Position numbers and translations under genes: made by a program. From Acetobacteraceae bacterium (GTDB lineage Bacteria; Pseudomonadota; Alphaproteobacteria; Acetobacterales; Acetobacteraceae): a stretch of 50,198 bases of DNA. Of this stretch, positions 37,876 through 48,048 are shown one piece after another. Each line of letters opens with the position of its first letter. Position 1 is the first letter of the stretch. Where the stretch lies: assembly GCA_947474705.1 (NCBI GenBank), contig CANJJS010000029.1:1-50198 (forward strand), given 5' to 3'. The notes beneath the pieces are model-generated. The model made no database searches and was not told where the DNA came from. It saw nothing but the letters and a program-made list of their open reading frames with translations.

Positions 37876-39234
37876 ATGCCATCGATGTCCGACACCGCCC
37901 GATCGCTTCGCGACCCGCTCGCGATGACCTGGATTTCGCGGTCCGCCGCGCGGTGGCGCGGGATGTTGGCGGCCTGCGTGCTGCTGACATTGCCGGCCGC
38001 GCCGTCTTTGGCGCAGACGCCTCTACCTGGGACCCGCATCGTGGCGGTGGTCAATGGCGACGTGATCACCAGCGGGGATGTGGACAACCGTGCCCGCCTG
38101 TTCGCGATCTCCACGGGCCTGTCCACGACGCCGGAGGTTCTGGAGCGTCTGAAATCGCAAATCGCCAACCAGTTGATCGACGAGCGGCTGCGCCTGCAGG
38201 AAGCGCAGCGGCGTAAGATCGTCGTGCCCGACAAGCAGATCGCCGCCGCGATCCGCGAGGTCGAGCAGCGCAACAACATGCCGGACGGCGGGCTGCGGCA
38301 GAAGCTGGCCTCTCTGGGCGTCAGTCACCGCACCATGATCGATCAGATCCGGGTGCAACTGGCCTGGACGCAGGTGTTGCGGGAGCAACTGGCGGACAAG
38401 CTGAACATCTCCGACGCGGACGTGGACGAGAAAATCCGCCAGCACACCCGCCAGATCGGCAAACCGGAATATAGTGTCGGCGAAATCTTCGTCCCCGTCG
38501 ACGATCCCGCCAACCTCGCCGACGCGCGGCGTTTCGCGGAGACGGTGATCGCGGAATTGCGCGCGGGCGCGCCGTTCGCGGCGGTGGCCGCGCAGTTCAG
38601 CCAGACGCAAAGCGCGCTGGAAGGCGGCGAGGTCGGCTGGATGCAGCCCGATCAGTTGGACCCCCAGGTGGCGCGCCTGGTGGTGCAAATGCCGCCGGGC
38701 GCCGTCAGCAACCCCGTGAAGGTTCCCGGCGGTTTCGCCATCGTCACCGTCCGCGCCAAACGCGAAATCGGCCGCGATATCGGCACCATGGTGTCGCTGC
38801 GCCAGGTCTTCCTGCCCTTCGCCGAACCCTTGGACCCACAGCGCCCCACCGAGCAGCAACGTCTCGCGCTGGAAAAGGCACGCTCCATTTCCACCAGCGT
38901 GAAAACCTGCGCGCAGATGGAGCAGACCGCGAAGGTCAATCCCTCGAACCGGCCGGCGGACCCCGGCGAAGTCCGGCTGGAGACCGTCAATCCACCGCCA
39001 TTTCGTGAAATGCTGTCGAAGCTGAAGCCTGGCGAGGCGAGCCAGCCTCTGGTCGCGGTCGACGGGATCGCGGTGATCGTCGTTTGTTCCAAGGAACAGA
39101 AAAACACGGCGGTGGAATCCCGGGACGACGTCCGGCGACGGTTGATCTCGGAGCGGGTGGAACTCGCGTCGCGGCATACGATCCGCGAACTGCGGCGGAA
39201 AGCGTCGATTCAGCGGGATGGTAAGGGGGTCTGA
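37876..39234 (+). CDS. surA: Periplasmic peptidyl-prolyl isomerase/chaperone SurA
   Basis: The 452-residue SurA-type protein has a signal segment (GMLAACVLLTLPAAPSLA) after an extended N-terminus. The SurA_N domain follows (IVAVVNGDVITSGDVDNRA, ANQLIDERLRLQEA), then a first parvulin domain at about 195-290 (YSVGEIFVPVDD, FSQTQSALEGGEVGWMQPD). A second, poorer parvulin-like domain is at about 305-405. It guides outer-membrane proteins such as LptD across the periplasm. Two in-frame ATGs (37876 and 37885) are possible; I use the first. Its stop lies 7 bases from the convergent uvrC stop. Confidence 0.94.
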   Translation: MPSMSDTARSLRDPLAMTWISRSAARWRGMLAACVLLTLPAAPSLAQTPLPGTRIVAVVNGDVITSGDVDNRARLFAISTGLSTTPEVLERLKSQIANQLIDERLRLQEAQRRKIVVPDKQIAAAIREVEQRNNMPDGGLRQKLASLGVSHRTMIDQIRVQLAWTQVLREQLADKLNISDADVDEKIRQHTRQIGKPEYSVGEIFVPVDDPANLADARRFAETVIAELRAGAPFAAVAAQFSQTQSALEGGEVGWMQPDQLDPQVARLVVQMPPGAVSNPVKVPGGFAIVTVRAKREIGRDIGTMVSLRQVFLPFAEPLDPQRPTEQQRLALEKARSISTSVKTCAQMEQTAKVNPSNRPADPGEVRLETVNPPPFREMLSKLKPGEASQPLVAVDGIAVIVVCSKEQKNTAVESRDDVRRRLISERVELASRHTIRELRRKASIQRDGKGV

Positions 39235-39241
39235 CGCCTGC

Positions 39242-41197
39242 TCAGGCCGGGTTTTCCATCCGCACCCCCGGATGGAAAAACCCATACACCCGCCGCGCGA
39301 TTTCCTTATTAATGCCTGGCGCCGCCTCCAGGTCCGCGAGGCCCGCCATTTTCACCCCGCGCGCCGACCCGAAATGGTTCAGCAGAGCGCGTTTGCGGGC
39401 GGCGCCGATGCCCTGAATTTCGTCCAGCTCGCTCTGCCGGATGTTCTTCGACCGTCCCGCGCGATGAGTGGTAATCACGAAGCGGTGCGCCTCGTCGCGG
39501 ATGCGCTGTAAAAAATACAGCACGGGATCGCGCGGCGGCAACTGGAATGGCGCCATACCGTCAGTGTGCAGCCACTCCCGCCCCGCGTCCCGATCGGGGC
39601 CTTTGGCGATGGCGATCAGTTTCACATCCGTGACCCCCAGCTCATCCAGCACCGCCCGCACCGCCGAGAGTTGCCCCATACCGCCGTCGATCAGCACGAT
39701 ATCCGGCCACCCCACGGGCGTCCCGCCCTCGGCCAAGGCGCTGGTGCCGTCCTCCGCCACCGCGCCGTCGCCGCGGTCCTTCAGCGCGCCCTCCGCCCGT
39801 TCCTTCAACGCGCGGGCGAAGCGGCGCGTGAGCACTTCCTTCATCATCGCGAAATCGTCGCCCGGCGTAATCGGGCCACGGATCGAAAACTTCCGGTAGG
39901 CCGATTTGTCGAACCCCTCGGGCCCCGCCACGATCATCGCGCCGTAAGCGTTCGTGCCCATGATGTGAGAGTTATCGTAAACCTCGATCCGCTGAGGTGG
40001 CCGCGCCATGCCGAATAGCTTCGCCACCCCCTCCAGCAGTTTCGCCTGCCCCGCCGTTTCCGCGAGCTTGCGTTCCAGCGCCTCGCGCGCGTTGACCTCC
40101 GCGTGCAGGATGACCGCGTGCTTTTCACCGCGCTGGGGCCGGTGGATTTCCACTTTCCGACCGGCCTTGAGGCTCAGTGCCTCCGCGATCAGATCGTGTT
40201 CCGGCAGATCGTGGTTGATCAGGATCAGCGGCGGCGGCGGTTTGTCGTCGTAAAACTGCGCGATGAAGGCGGTCAGAACCTCCGGTGCTTCCTCCGCGCG
40301 CCCGTGGGAGGGGTAGAAGGCGCGGTTGCCGTAATTCCGCCCGCCGCGAATGAAGAACACCTGCACGCAGGTCTGGCCGGCGATTTGCCAGGCGGCGACG
40401 ATATCGGCGTCTTCCAGGCTCGCGGGGTTCACGACGTCGTTGCCCTGGACGAAGGTCAGGCCGCGGATGCGATCGCGGATGGCGGCGGCGCGTTCGAATT
40501 CCAGCGCCTCCGCCGCCGTTTCCATTTCGGCGGCGAGTTCCTGTTGCACGGCGGCGGATTTGCCCGCCAGGAACGATTTCGCCTGCGCGATCAGTTTGCC
40601 GTACTCCTCGCGGGAAATCCGTTCCACGCAGGGGGCGGAGCAGCGCTTGATTTGGTACAGCAGGCAGGGGCGCGCGCGGTTGGCGAAGACGGTGTCGGCG
40701 CAGGACCGCAGCAGGAACACGCGCTGCATCGCGGTCACCGTCTGGTTGACGGCCCAGGCGGAGGCGAACGGACCGTGATAGGTGCCCTGGCGGGTGTGGG
40801 CGCCGCGATGCTTGGCGATTTGCGGATAGGGATGATCCTCCGTCAGCATCAGCCAGGGGTAGGATTTGTCGTCCCGCAGCAGGATGTTGTAGCGCGGCTT
40901 GAGGCGCTTGATGAGGTTGGCTTCGAGCAGCAGTGCCTCGGCCTCGGTATGCGTCGTGACGATTTCCATCGACACGGTTTCCGACACCATGCGCCGCAGC
41001 CGTTCCCCCAGCCGGGCGATCTGGGTGTAATTCAGGACGCGGCGTTTCAGGTTGCGGGCTTTGCCGACGTAAAGCGCCTCGCCCTTGCGGTCGAGCATCC
41101 GGTAGACGCCAGGGTTGCCGGGCATCGTGGCCATCGCGGCCTCGATGACCGCGACGCCTTTCGGAGGGTCGGGAGGCTGTGGGTCCGGATCGTTCAT
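39242..41197 (-). CDS. uvrC: Excinuclease ABC subunit C
   Basis: UvrC makes the two incisions of nucleotide excision repair. The 651-residue protein has an N-terminal GIY-YIG domain ([20 protein letters not shown]) and a UVR domain for UvrB contact ([20 protein letters not shown]). The C-terminal RNase H-like nuclease half carries [18 protein letters not shown] and [15 protein letters not shown], and helix-hairpin-helix motifs close the protein ([20 protein letters not shown]). A Gly/Glu/Asp-rich insert of four 8-residue repeats sits in the nuclease half. The start at 41197 is ATG; a TTG nine bases upstream is in frame but unlikely. Confidence 0.96.
   Translation of the reverse strand: MNDPDPQPPDPPKGVAVIEAAMATMPGNPGVYRMLDRKGEALYVGKARNLKRRVLNYTQIARLGERLRRMVSETVSMEIVTTHTEAEALLLEANLIKRLKPRYNILLRDDKSYPWLMLTEDHPYPQIAKHRGAHTRQGTYHGPFASAWAVNQTVTAMQRVFLLRSCADTVFANRARPCLLYQIKRCSAPCVERISREEYGKLIAQAKSFLAGKSAAVQQELAAEMETAAEALEFERAAAIRDRIRGLTFVQGNDVVNPASLEDADIVAAWQIAGQTCVQVFFIRGGRNYGNRAFYPSHGRAEEAPEVLTAFIAQFYDDKPPPPLILINHDLPEHDLIAEALSLKAGRKVEIHRPQRGEKHAVILHAEVNAREALERKLAETAGQAKLLEGVAKLFGMARPPQRIEVYDNSHIMGTNAYGAMIVAGPEGFDKSAYRKFSIRGPITPGDDFAMMKEVLTRRFARALKERAEGALKDRGDGAVAEDGTSALAEGGTPVGWPDIVLIDGGMGQLSAVRAVLDELGVTDVKLIAIAKGPDRDAGREWLHTDGMAPFQLPPRDPVLYFLQRIRDEAHRFVITTHRAGRSKNIRQSELDEIQGIGAARKRALLNHFGSARGVKMAGLADLEAAPGINKEIARRVYGFFHPGVRMENPA
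39249..39283. repeat. Inverted repeat in the uvrC 3' end near the surA stop
   Basis: CCATCCG (39256-39262) pairs with CGGATGG (39269-39275), extended outwards by GGGTTTT against AAAAACCC with one extra A. It lies 15 bases after the surA stop and inside the last uvrC codons. It may help end the convergent transcripts, though no U-tract follows on either strand. Confidence 0.5.
39713..39808 (-). repeat. Four imperfect 24-bp repeats inside uvrC
   Basis: The four units encode [24 protein letters not shown] and LAEGGTPV in the coding direction. Together they form a charged, Gly-rich insert just before the PDIVLIDGG strand of the UvrC nuclease domain. The units are diverged but stay in register at 24 bases, which indicates old slippage rather than a recent expansion. 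Confidence 0.7.
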
Positions 41198-41372
41198 GGC
41201 GGGCAATCTACCGCGTCCTCCCCGCGTTCGGGGAGAGGCAAAAATACAACCTCAAGTGGTGCGTCCTTCACGTCGCGAATCGCCCCTCAGCGCCCCTCAA
41301 CCCACCCGGCCTGGGCGATGGAGATAGCGTCCCTGGCCACTATCAAAGGGTTACCGGTTCATCCACCGAACC

Positions 41373-41381
41373 TGTGGATAA
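41373..41381 (-). promoter_or_regulatory. Perfect-consensus DnaA box
   Basis: TGTGGATAA is the exact complement of the consensus DnaA box TTATCCACA. A near match (CGTGGACAA, two mismatches) follows at 41385-41393 in the same orientation, four-base spacing to the first. A single 9-mer can occur by chance in 50 kb, but its place in a non-coding AT-enriched stretch adds weight. Confidence 0.6.
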
Positions 41382-41392
41382 GTCCGTGGACA

Positions 41393-41437
41393 AGGTTTTC
41401 GGAAACGCCGTGAATCCGGCGGAAAACCTCAGGTTTT
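41393..41437. repeat. Three AGGTTTT/AAAACCT motifs
   Basis: AGGTTTT occurs at 41393-41399 and 41431-41437, and its complement AAAACCT at 41423-41429. The last two form a near-perfect palindrome with a single central base. The arrangement resembles short iterons or a protein-binding palindrome next to the DnaA box. Confidence 0.6.
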
Positions 41438-41472
41438 TAGGTATTGCCAGTTTTTTGGGCTGTCTGTAACAC

Positions 41473-41513
41473 ATTGATTTTACGCTGTATTTTAGCGTCA
41501 ATAGCAAATCAAT
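41473..41513. repeat. Nested inverted repeat, AT-rich
   Basis: The outer arms are ATTGATTT (41473-41480) and AAATCAAT (41506-41513). The inner arms are ACGCT (41482-41486) and AGCGT (41494-41498), with a GTATTTT loop. A cruciform, or a site for an IHF-like or dimeric protein, is possible. No T-run follows on either strand. Confidence 0.65.
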
Positions 41514-41573
41514 CGGGGCACGGCGCGGCGTCAGGCGGACGTCAAAGAGCGATCTCGCGGGTTGTGATCAATT

Positions 41574-41981
41574 TCAGCGGCGGCGTTCGATTTCGACTCC
41601 CGCCGATGTCGAGTCGTCGAAAATATCAAGCTTCTCGACACGAATTCTCACAAGATGGACACGCGGGTCGAGCAGGCAGGAGTCGGCGATTCGTTCAGCC
41701 AAGGTTTCCACCAGCCGGACATGACCGGCCGCGACGATGCCGCGCACGGCGTTGGCGATCTTTTCGTAATCGACGACCCGGGTCAGGTCGTCGCGGCCAA
41801 CAGGGGTGCGGGACAGGGGCCGGGCCCCATCGTCTTCCACGCCAAGGTCGACATTGACGCGGATGCGCTGGAGGGTTTCGTGTTCCGGCGGGTGCACGCC
41901 GATACTCGCGCGCAGGACCATGTCGCGGAGAAAGACGTGACGCAGGCCTCGGGCGGCATCGGCGATGCGGGGGCTGTCCAT
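41574..41981 (-). CDS. folB: Dihydroneopterin aldolase
   Basis: FolB cleaves 7,8-dihydroneopterin to 6-hydroxymethyl-dihydropterin and glycolaldehyde in folate synthesis. The 135-residue length is normal. The fold pieces are VFLRDMVLRASIGVHPPEHE (the start of the tunnel fold with the pterin-contact Glu), VVDYEKIANAVRGIV, HVRLVETLAERIADSCL and VRIRVEKLDIFD, which carries the catalytic Lys. It lies 37 bases downstream of a pteridine-reductase-like SDR, so the two probably work in the same pathway and share a transcript. Confidence 0.93.
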   Translation of the reverse strand: MDSPRIADAARGLRHVFLRDMVLRASIGVHPPEHETLQRIRVNVDLGVEDDGARPLSRTPVGRDDLTRVVDYEKIANAVRGIVAAGHVRLVETLAERIADSCLLDPRVHLVRIRVEKLDIFDDSTSAGVEIERRR

Positions 41982-42018
41982 GGCGGTTCCTTATCCAAAA
42001 CCCGGGCGGGCCAGTGTG

Positions 42019-42704
42019 TCAGGCCTCCGGCTCCGGCGGAGGGGCGCCGTCCGGCCCCGGCGACGGGACGCCGTCCGGCCCCGGCGGCGGAACGCCATCC
42101 GGACGGATCATCTGGCCAGTCATGGAGCGAAAGGCAAGGATGGCGAGGGTCGCGCGGGCGATTTCCTCCGGGCCGCCACCGGAGATCCCGTTCACCCGGA
42201 TGCCCGGCGCCAACGCAAGCGCCAGGGTTTGCGTCAGGGACCACAGCGCCGACTTCGACAAGGCAAAGGACAGTTGGCCAGGGGCCAGAGTCTGAAGATC
42301 GCGGTCCAGCAGATTGATCGCGACGCCTTCCCGCCCAGGCGGCAGAGACATCGCGAAATGCCGGATCAGCACGAAGGGCGCGCGAAGGTTGATCGCCATG
42401 TGCGCGTTCCAGGTGTCCGGGCATTCGTCCCGCCAGGTATCCCGCAGGGCGAGCGTCGCCGCGTTCACCAACACCCCCAGCGGCCCCACCGCCGCCGCCG
42501 CTCTTCCCGGCAACGCCGCCGCCTGGGCTTCCTCCCCAAGATCCGCGATCAGATGCGCATGGCCCAATCCCGGCGTCGCGGCGCGGGTCTGCACGGCGAC
42601 CGCGAAGCCGTTCCGGGTCAGAGCCTCCGCGATGGCCCGGCCCTTGGGGCCATCGCCGCCAGTGACCAGCGCCGCGCGAGGAATGGAATCCGGGATGGCG
42701 AAGC

Positions 42705-42708
<4 letters not shown>
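42019..42708 (-). CDS. Pteridine-reductase-like SDR (FolM/PTR1 type) lacking the catalytic Tyr
   Basis: This 229-residue SDR resembles the alphaproteobacterial reductase that often sits beside folB. In PTR1/FolM enzymes the catalytic set is Asp, Tyr and Lys with 13 residues between Asp and Tyr. Here D135 (INLLDRD) and K152 fit, but position 148 is Phe ([12 protein letters not shown]; codon TTT). The dinucleotide loop is also changed ([13 protein letters not shown]), and the usual Gly-Pro stretch after RVN is ISGGG. A Pro/Gly/Asp tail of three 8-residue repeats ends the protein. Its ATG overlaps the uvrB stop (ATGA). It may be inactive, non-catalytic or altered in function. Confidence 0.85.
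42031..42102 (-). repeat. Three tandem 24-bp repeats at the 3' end of the SDR gene
   Basis: The units encode [16 protein letters not shown] and PDGAPPPE in the coding direction and are nearly identical at DNA level. They lie after the last strand of the SDR fold and form a flexible tail. Their likeness suggests recent slippage expansion, so copy number may vary between strains. Confidence 0.85.
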
Positions 42709-44900
<2,192 letters not shown>

Positions 44901-44946
44901 CGGAACGCTCCTCGCCACCAGGATTACCCGTTCCCTCACGCGCGTC

Positions 44947-44991
44947 GAGGGGTCACCAGCCCCCTCGTCATAGCCCGGCCTGACCGGGCTA
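44947..44991. repeat. Two adjacent hairpins in the uvrB/dioxygenase intergenic region
   Basis: GAGGGG (44947-44952) pairs with CCCCTC (44961-44966), and TAGCCCGG (44971-44978) with CCGGGCTA (44984-44991) around a five-base loop. They lie in the 192-base divergent region between uvrB and the ring-cleavage dioxygenase. They could be leader structures or a REP-like element. No other copy was noticed in this window. Confidence 0.5.
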
Positions 44992-45092
44992 CCGGAAGCG
45001 GCACCGCCAGGCACGCCCCGCGACCCGTCGCCGGCACGATGGACCCGCGAACGCCATCCGCGGTAGACGACCACCGTTAAAGGGAGGCACCC

Positions 45093-45998
45093 ATGGTCGA
45101 TCTCGACGAAAACACCGTCACAACCGCCGCGCTGGAACAAATGGCCGGTACCGCCAACCCGCGGCTGAAACAGATCATGGACGCCGCCGTGCGCCACCTG
45201 CACGACTTCGTGCGCGAGGTCGATCTGACGCCCGAGGAATGGATCCAGGGCCTGCAATTCCTCACCGCCATCGGCCAGGCCTGCACACCGATCCGCCAGG
45301 AATTCATCCTGCTGTCCGACGTGCTCGGCGTGTCCGCCGTCGTCAACGCGCTGCACGACAAAAAAGCCAAGGAGCTGGGCTCGCAAAGCAGCCTGCTGGG
45401 CCCCTTCTTCCGGGAAGGCGCGCCGGAACTGCCCATGGGCGCGCAAATCGTCGAAAAACCCACGGAGGAAGAGCTGGCCGTCCACGGCACCATTACCGAC
45501 ACGACGGGCGCGCCGGTCGCCAATGCCTTCATCCAGGTCTGGCAAACCAGCGAACGCGGCCTCTACGACCTGCAGGAACGCAACGGCGAGTCCATGGATA
45601 TGCGCGGCAATTTCCGCACCGGCGCGGACGGTCGATACCATTTCCGGACGGTGCGCCCCAAGGGATACTCCATCCCAATGGACGGACCGGTGGGCGCGCT
45701 GGTCCAGGCACAGGGCCGCCACGGCATGCGCCCCTCCCACATCCACATGCTGATCGGCGCGCCTGGGCATCGCGAACTGGTCACCGCGCTTTACTTCGGC
45801 GACGACGATTTCATCGGCTCGGACACGGTGTTCGGCGTGTCGCAATCGCTGGTGGTGATGGCCAAGGACGATCCGGATTCACCGATGAAAGGCATCCGCG
45901 CGGTGCGTTACGATTTCCGGCTTGGGAAAGCCGATCCGGGCGAGAGCGGACGCGTCGGCGCGGACCCGACGACCTTCATGAACAACGCGGCGAAGTAA
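45093..45998 (+). CDS. Intradiol ring-cleavage dioxygenase
   Basis: This is a 301-residue Fe(III) dioxygenase of the catechol/hydroxyquinol 1,2-dioxygenase type, opening dihydroxylated aromatic rings between the hydroxyls. The helical N-terminal dimerisation domain (to about 100, with [16 protein letters not shown] after it) and the beta core are complete. The four iron ligands are visible: Y158 (SERGLYDLQ), Y192 (PKGYSIP) and H216/H218 (RPSHIHM). The N-terminal domain and length fit hydroxyquinol or chlorocatechol enzymes rather than protocatechuate subunits; the exact substrate is not certain. A GGGAGG site precedes the ATG. Confidence 0.93.
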   Translation: MVDLDENTVTTAALEQMAGTANPRLKQIMDAAVRHLHDFVREVDLTPEEWIQGLQFLTAIGQACTPIRQEFILLSDVLGVSAVVNALHDKKAKELGSQSSLLGPFFREGAPELPMGAQIVEKPTEEELAVHGTITDTTGAPVANAFIQVWQTSERGLYDLQERNGESMDMRGNFRTGADGRYHFRTVRPKGYSIPMDGPVGALVQAQGRHGMRPSHIHMLIGAPGHRELVTALYFGDDDFIGSDTVFGVSQSLVVMAKDDPDSPMKGIRAVRYDFRLGKADPGESGRVGADPTTFMNNAAK

Positions 45999-46029
45999 GC
46001 GCAGCCCGGCCCCGCCGCAAGGCGGCGCC

Positions 46030-47097
46030 TCAGCCGCCGCCCGCCAGCCGCCCATACGTCGCCCGCGGATTGTCGATCATGATCTTCCGCACCAGCTCCC
46101 GCGACAGGCCGGGCGGCAGCACATCCTCGCCATCGAACTGCCAATGCGGATAATCCGTGGAAAACAACAACAACTCGTCGCTGTCCATGTGCTCCATCAG
46201 CTTCTGAAACATTTCCTCCGTCGGCGGACCGTCGCAGGGCTGGATGGTCAGGCGGACATTGGATTTCACGATTTCCGCCGGCGCGCGATCGACCCACGGC
46301 ACTTCCATCCGCAACCCGCGCCAGAATTTGGTCAGACGCCACAAATGCGCGGGGAGCCACGTAAATCCCGACTCCAGCAGGACAACCTTCAAATCGGGAA
46401 ACTTCGTGAAAACACCCTCGCAAATTAAACTCGACAACGCCTGTTGGAACGCGGCCGCCTGCGCGGCGTAATCTTCCGTGTAATAGGACGGCCAGCCGAT
46501 CGACGTCACGGGATGACGGTACGAACTCCCGGCGTGGATGCCGATCGGAAGCCCATGCTTCTGGGCCGCCGCGTAGATCGGCCAGTAATGGCGCTTGCCC
46601 AGCGGCATGTCGCCCATCACCAGCATCAGAACCTGGACGAAACGTTTATCGCCCGCCACCCGATTGATCTCGTCCACCGCCATTTCAGGGTTTTGCGCCG
46701 GCACCACAATACTCGCCCGCAGCCTGGGCTCCTTGTCCAGCCACTCCGCCGCCATCCAGTCATTCAGCGCCTTGGCGAACCCCGCACCCAGATCCTCGCT
46801 GAACAGCAATTGCACGCCATACAAACAATTCGCGATCGCGATGCTGGTGCGAAACGGGTCCAGCGCGTGCCGGCGCAACAGCTCCAGACTCGAGCCAGGC
46901 TTCTGGCCGTCGATCCGCCAGTCCGGGCGCGCGGAAATCGGCGCGTTCACGGGATAGGCGATCGAATCCAGCTCCCCCATGCCGCGCTGTATCGCGATGT
47001 CCCGCCAATGGTCGGACAAATACGGAAACAGAGCCTTCAGACTGGGCACGGCGGGGTGCAGATCGCAGTCGATGCCGCCGGTTTCGATGACGCTCAT
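46030..47097 (-). CDS. Amidohydrolase-2 family protein (ACMSD-like decarboxylase/hydrolase group)
   Basis: The 355-residue TIM-barrel metal enzyme has the metal-binding start DCDLHP (residues 10-15), a HAGSSYRHP segment with further His ligands, a conserved LESGFTWLPAHLWRL and the late Asp in LLLFSTDYPHW. This group contains aromatic acid decarboxylases, 4-oxalomesaconate hydratase and lactone hydrolases, which fits the neighbouring ring-cleavage dioxygenase. The two genes converge, so they are not one transcript. The ATG at 47097 gives the usual N-terminus; the upstream open frame overlaps the HEAT-repeat gene. Confidence 0.87.
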   Translation of the reverse strand: MSVIETGGIDCDLHPAVPSLKALFPYLSDHWRDIAIQRGMGELDSIAYPVNAPISARPDWRIDGQKPGSSLELLRRHALDPFRTSIAIANCLYGVQLLFSEDLGAGFAKALNDWMAAEWLDKEPRLRASIVVPAQNPEMAVDEINRVAGDKRFVQVLMLVMGDMPLGKRHYWPIYAAAQKHGLPIGIHAGSSYRHPVTSIGWPSYYTEDYAAQAAAFQQALSSLICEGVFTKFPDLKVVLLESGFTWLPAHLWRLTKFWRGLRMEVPWVDRAPAEIVKSNVRLTIQPCDGPPTEEMFQKLMEHMDSDELLLFSTDYPHWQFDGEDVLPPGLSRELVRKIMIDNPRATYGRLAGGG

Positions 47098-47154
47098 GGG
47101 TGGGGGCCTTTGGGACGCTTGCGTGTCCGCCGGTTTTGCCATGAAGTCGGGCGC

Positions 47155-47970
47155 ATGGCCACGCCCAGACAACTCGATCTGTTCGCGGACCGGGGCCTGA
47201 CGCCCCCCGCCGCCAGTGCCGCGCCCGCCACCGCGGCGGAAACGCCGGTCCGCGATCCCCGCGCTTTGCCCGACGCGGATCTGGTCGCGGCAATCCCTCT
47301 GGCGGGCCAGGCCGAGGCCGCCACACTGGCCGGCGAAGCGGCGCGCCGGAACCTTCAGACAGCCGTGCCCGCGCTGGAGACATTGTGCCGCCGCTTCGCC
47401 GGCTTCGGACTGGACCACCCGATCGCCGAACAAATCGCGGCGCTGCAAGCCCTGACCGCGCTGGGCGCCAAAGACTCGGTCACCCGCCTGATCCATGCCC
47501 GCGTGGTCCGAGGACCCGGCCGCCGTTGGGCGTACGACGCGGCGGCGGCGCTGGGATGCGATCTCGCGCCGGAACTGGTGGCCGAGGGGCTACGTGACGA
47601 CGATCCCCACCTGCGCGCGGCCGCCTGCGCCCACGCCCGCCCAGGCCTCGATATCGTCCCATTGCTGATCGATCTGCTGAGCGACCTGCATACTCATGTA
47701 TCCCAGGCCGCCGCCCGCGCCCTGGGACGGCTGGGGCGGCGGGAGGGCATCGCGAATCTGCTGCGCCAACTGGCGGAAACACCCTCCCGCGACGTCGCCG
47801 AGGCGTTGATACAAGTGGCCGGAGAGGACGAATGGGTCCGCCTGAGCCAGGCGGCGGCCCGGAACCCGAGCCTCGCGCCGCTTGTTTTGGCGGCGCTGGA
47901 GGACACCGAAGCCCCGCGTGCCGCCGCGATCGCCGCGAGCCTGCGGCGGCGGCTCGACCCGGCCGTCTGA
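47155..47970 (+). CDS. HEAT-repeat protein
   Basis: The 271-residue product is almost wholly Ala/Leu-rich helices. An N-terminal segment (MATPRQLDLFADRG and a Pro/Ala-rich linker) is followed from about 100 by pairs of helices in the HEAT/PBS-lyase style. Examples are DDDPHLRAAACAHARPG, DIVPLLIDLLSDLHTHVSQA and ALGRLGRREGIANLLRQLAE. No catalytic motif is visible, so it should act as a protein- or cofactor-binding scaffold. It is divergent from the amidohydrolase across 57 bases. The start is the ATG at 47155; alternatives were not better. Confidence 0.75.
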   Translation: MATPRQLDLFADRGLTPPAASAAPATAAETPVRDPRALPDADLVAAIPLAGQAEAATLAGEAARRNLQTAVPALETLCRRFAGFGLDHPIAEQIAALQALTALGAKDSVTRLIHARVVRGPGRRWAYDAAAALGCDLAPELVAEGLRDDDPHLRAAACAHARPGLDIVPLLIDLLSDLHTHVSQAAARALGRLGRREGIANLLRQLAETPSRDVAEALIQVAGEDEWVRLSQAAARNPSLAPLVLAALEDTEAPRAAAIAASLRRRLDPAV

Positions 47971-48002
47971 AACACCGGCGCGATTTTTTCGCGCACAAAG
48001 CC

Positions 48003-48048
48003 TTGACACGGGTTTTCCGATCGGCCAAACATACCAACCAGTTGGTAT
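48003..48048 (+). promoter_or_regulatory. tetR promoter with an 18-bp operator palindrome over the start
   Basis: A perfect -35 TTGACA (48003-48008) is followed after 18 bases by a -10-like AAACAT. Downstream, ATACCAAC (48031-48038) and GTTGGTAT (48041-48048) are perfect 8-bp arms with a two-base centre. The palindrome covers the expected transcription start and the first two bases of the first tetR ATG (48047). Self-repression by the TetR product is the simplest reading. Confidence 0.75.

Larger units (their letters stand above)
41198..41573. other. 376-base non-coding region with oriC-like features
   Basis: No convincing gene is present on either strand between the uvrC start and the folB stop. 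The right part (about 41391-41518) is distinctly more AT-rich than the surrounding DNA. From left to right it holds an inverted repeat GGTTC-N7-GAACC (41356-41372), a perfect DnaA box (41373-41381), a second DnaA-like 9-mer (41385-41393, two mismatches), three AGGTTTT/AAAACCT motifs (41393-41437), a T6 run and a nested inverted repeat (41473-41513). The uvrC promoter must also lie here. A DnaA-binding regulatory region or a replication origin are both open. Confidence 0.5.

Noticed and set aside
41356-41372. GGTTC-N7-GAACC considered as a LexA site for uvrC.
   Set aside because: The alphaproteobacterial LexA box is a direct repeat GTTC-N7-GTTC; this one is inverted, so SOS control is not supported.
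47978-47994. GCGCGA-TTTTT-TCGCGC after the HEAT-repeat gene considered as a terminator.
   Set aside because: The T-run is in the loop and not after a stem of only 6 bp.
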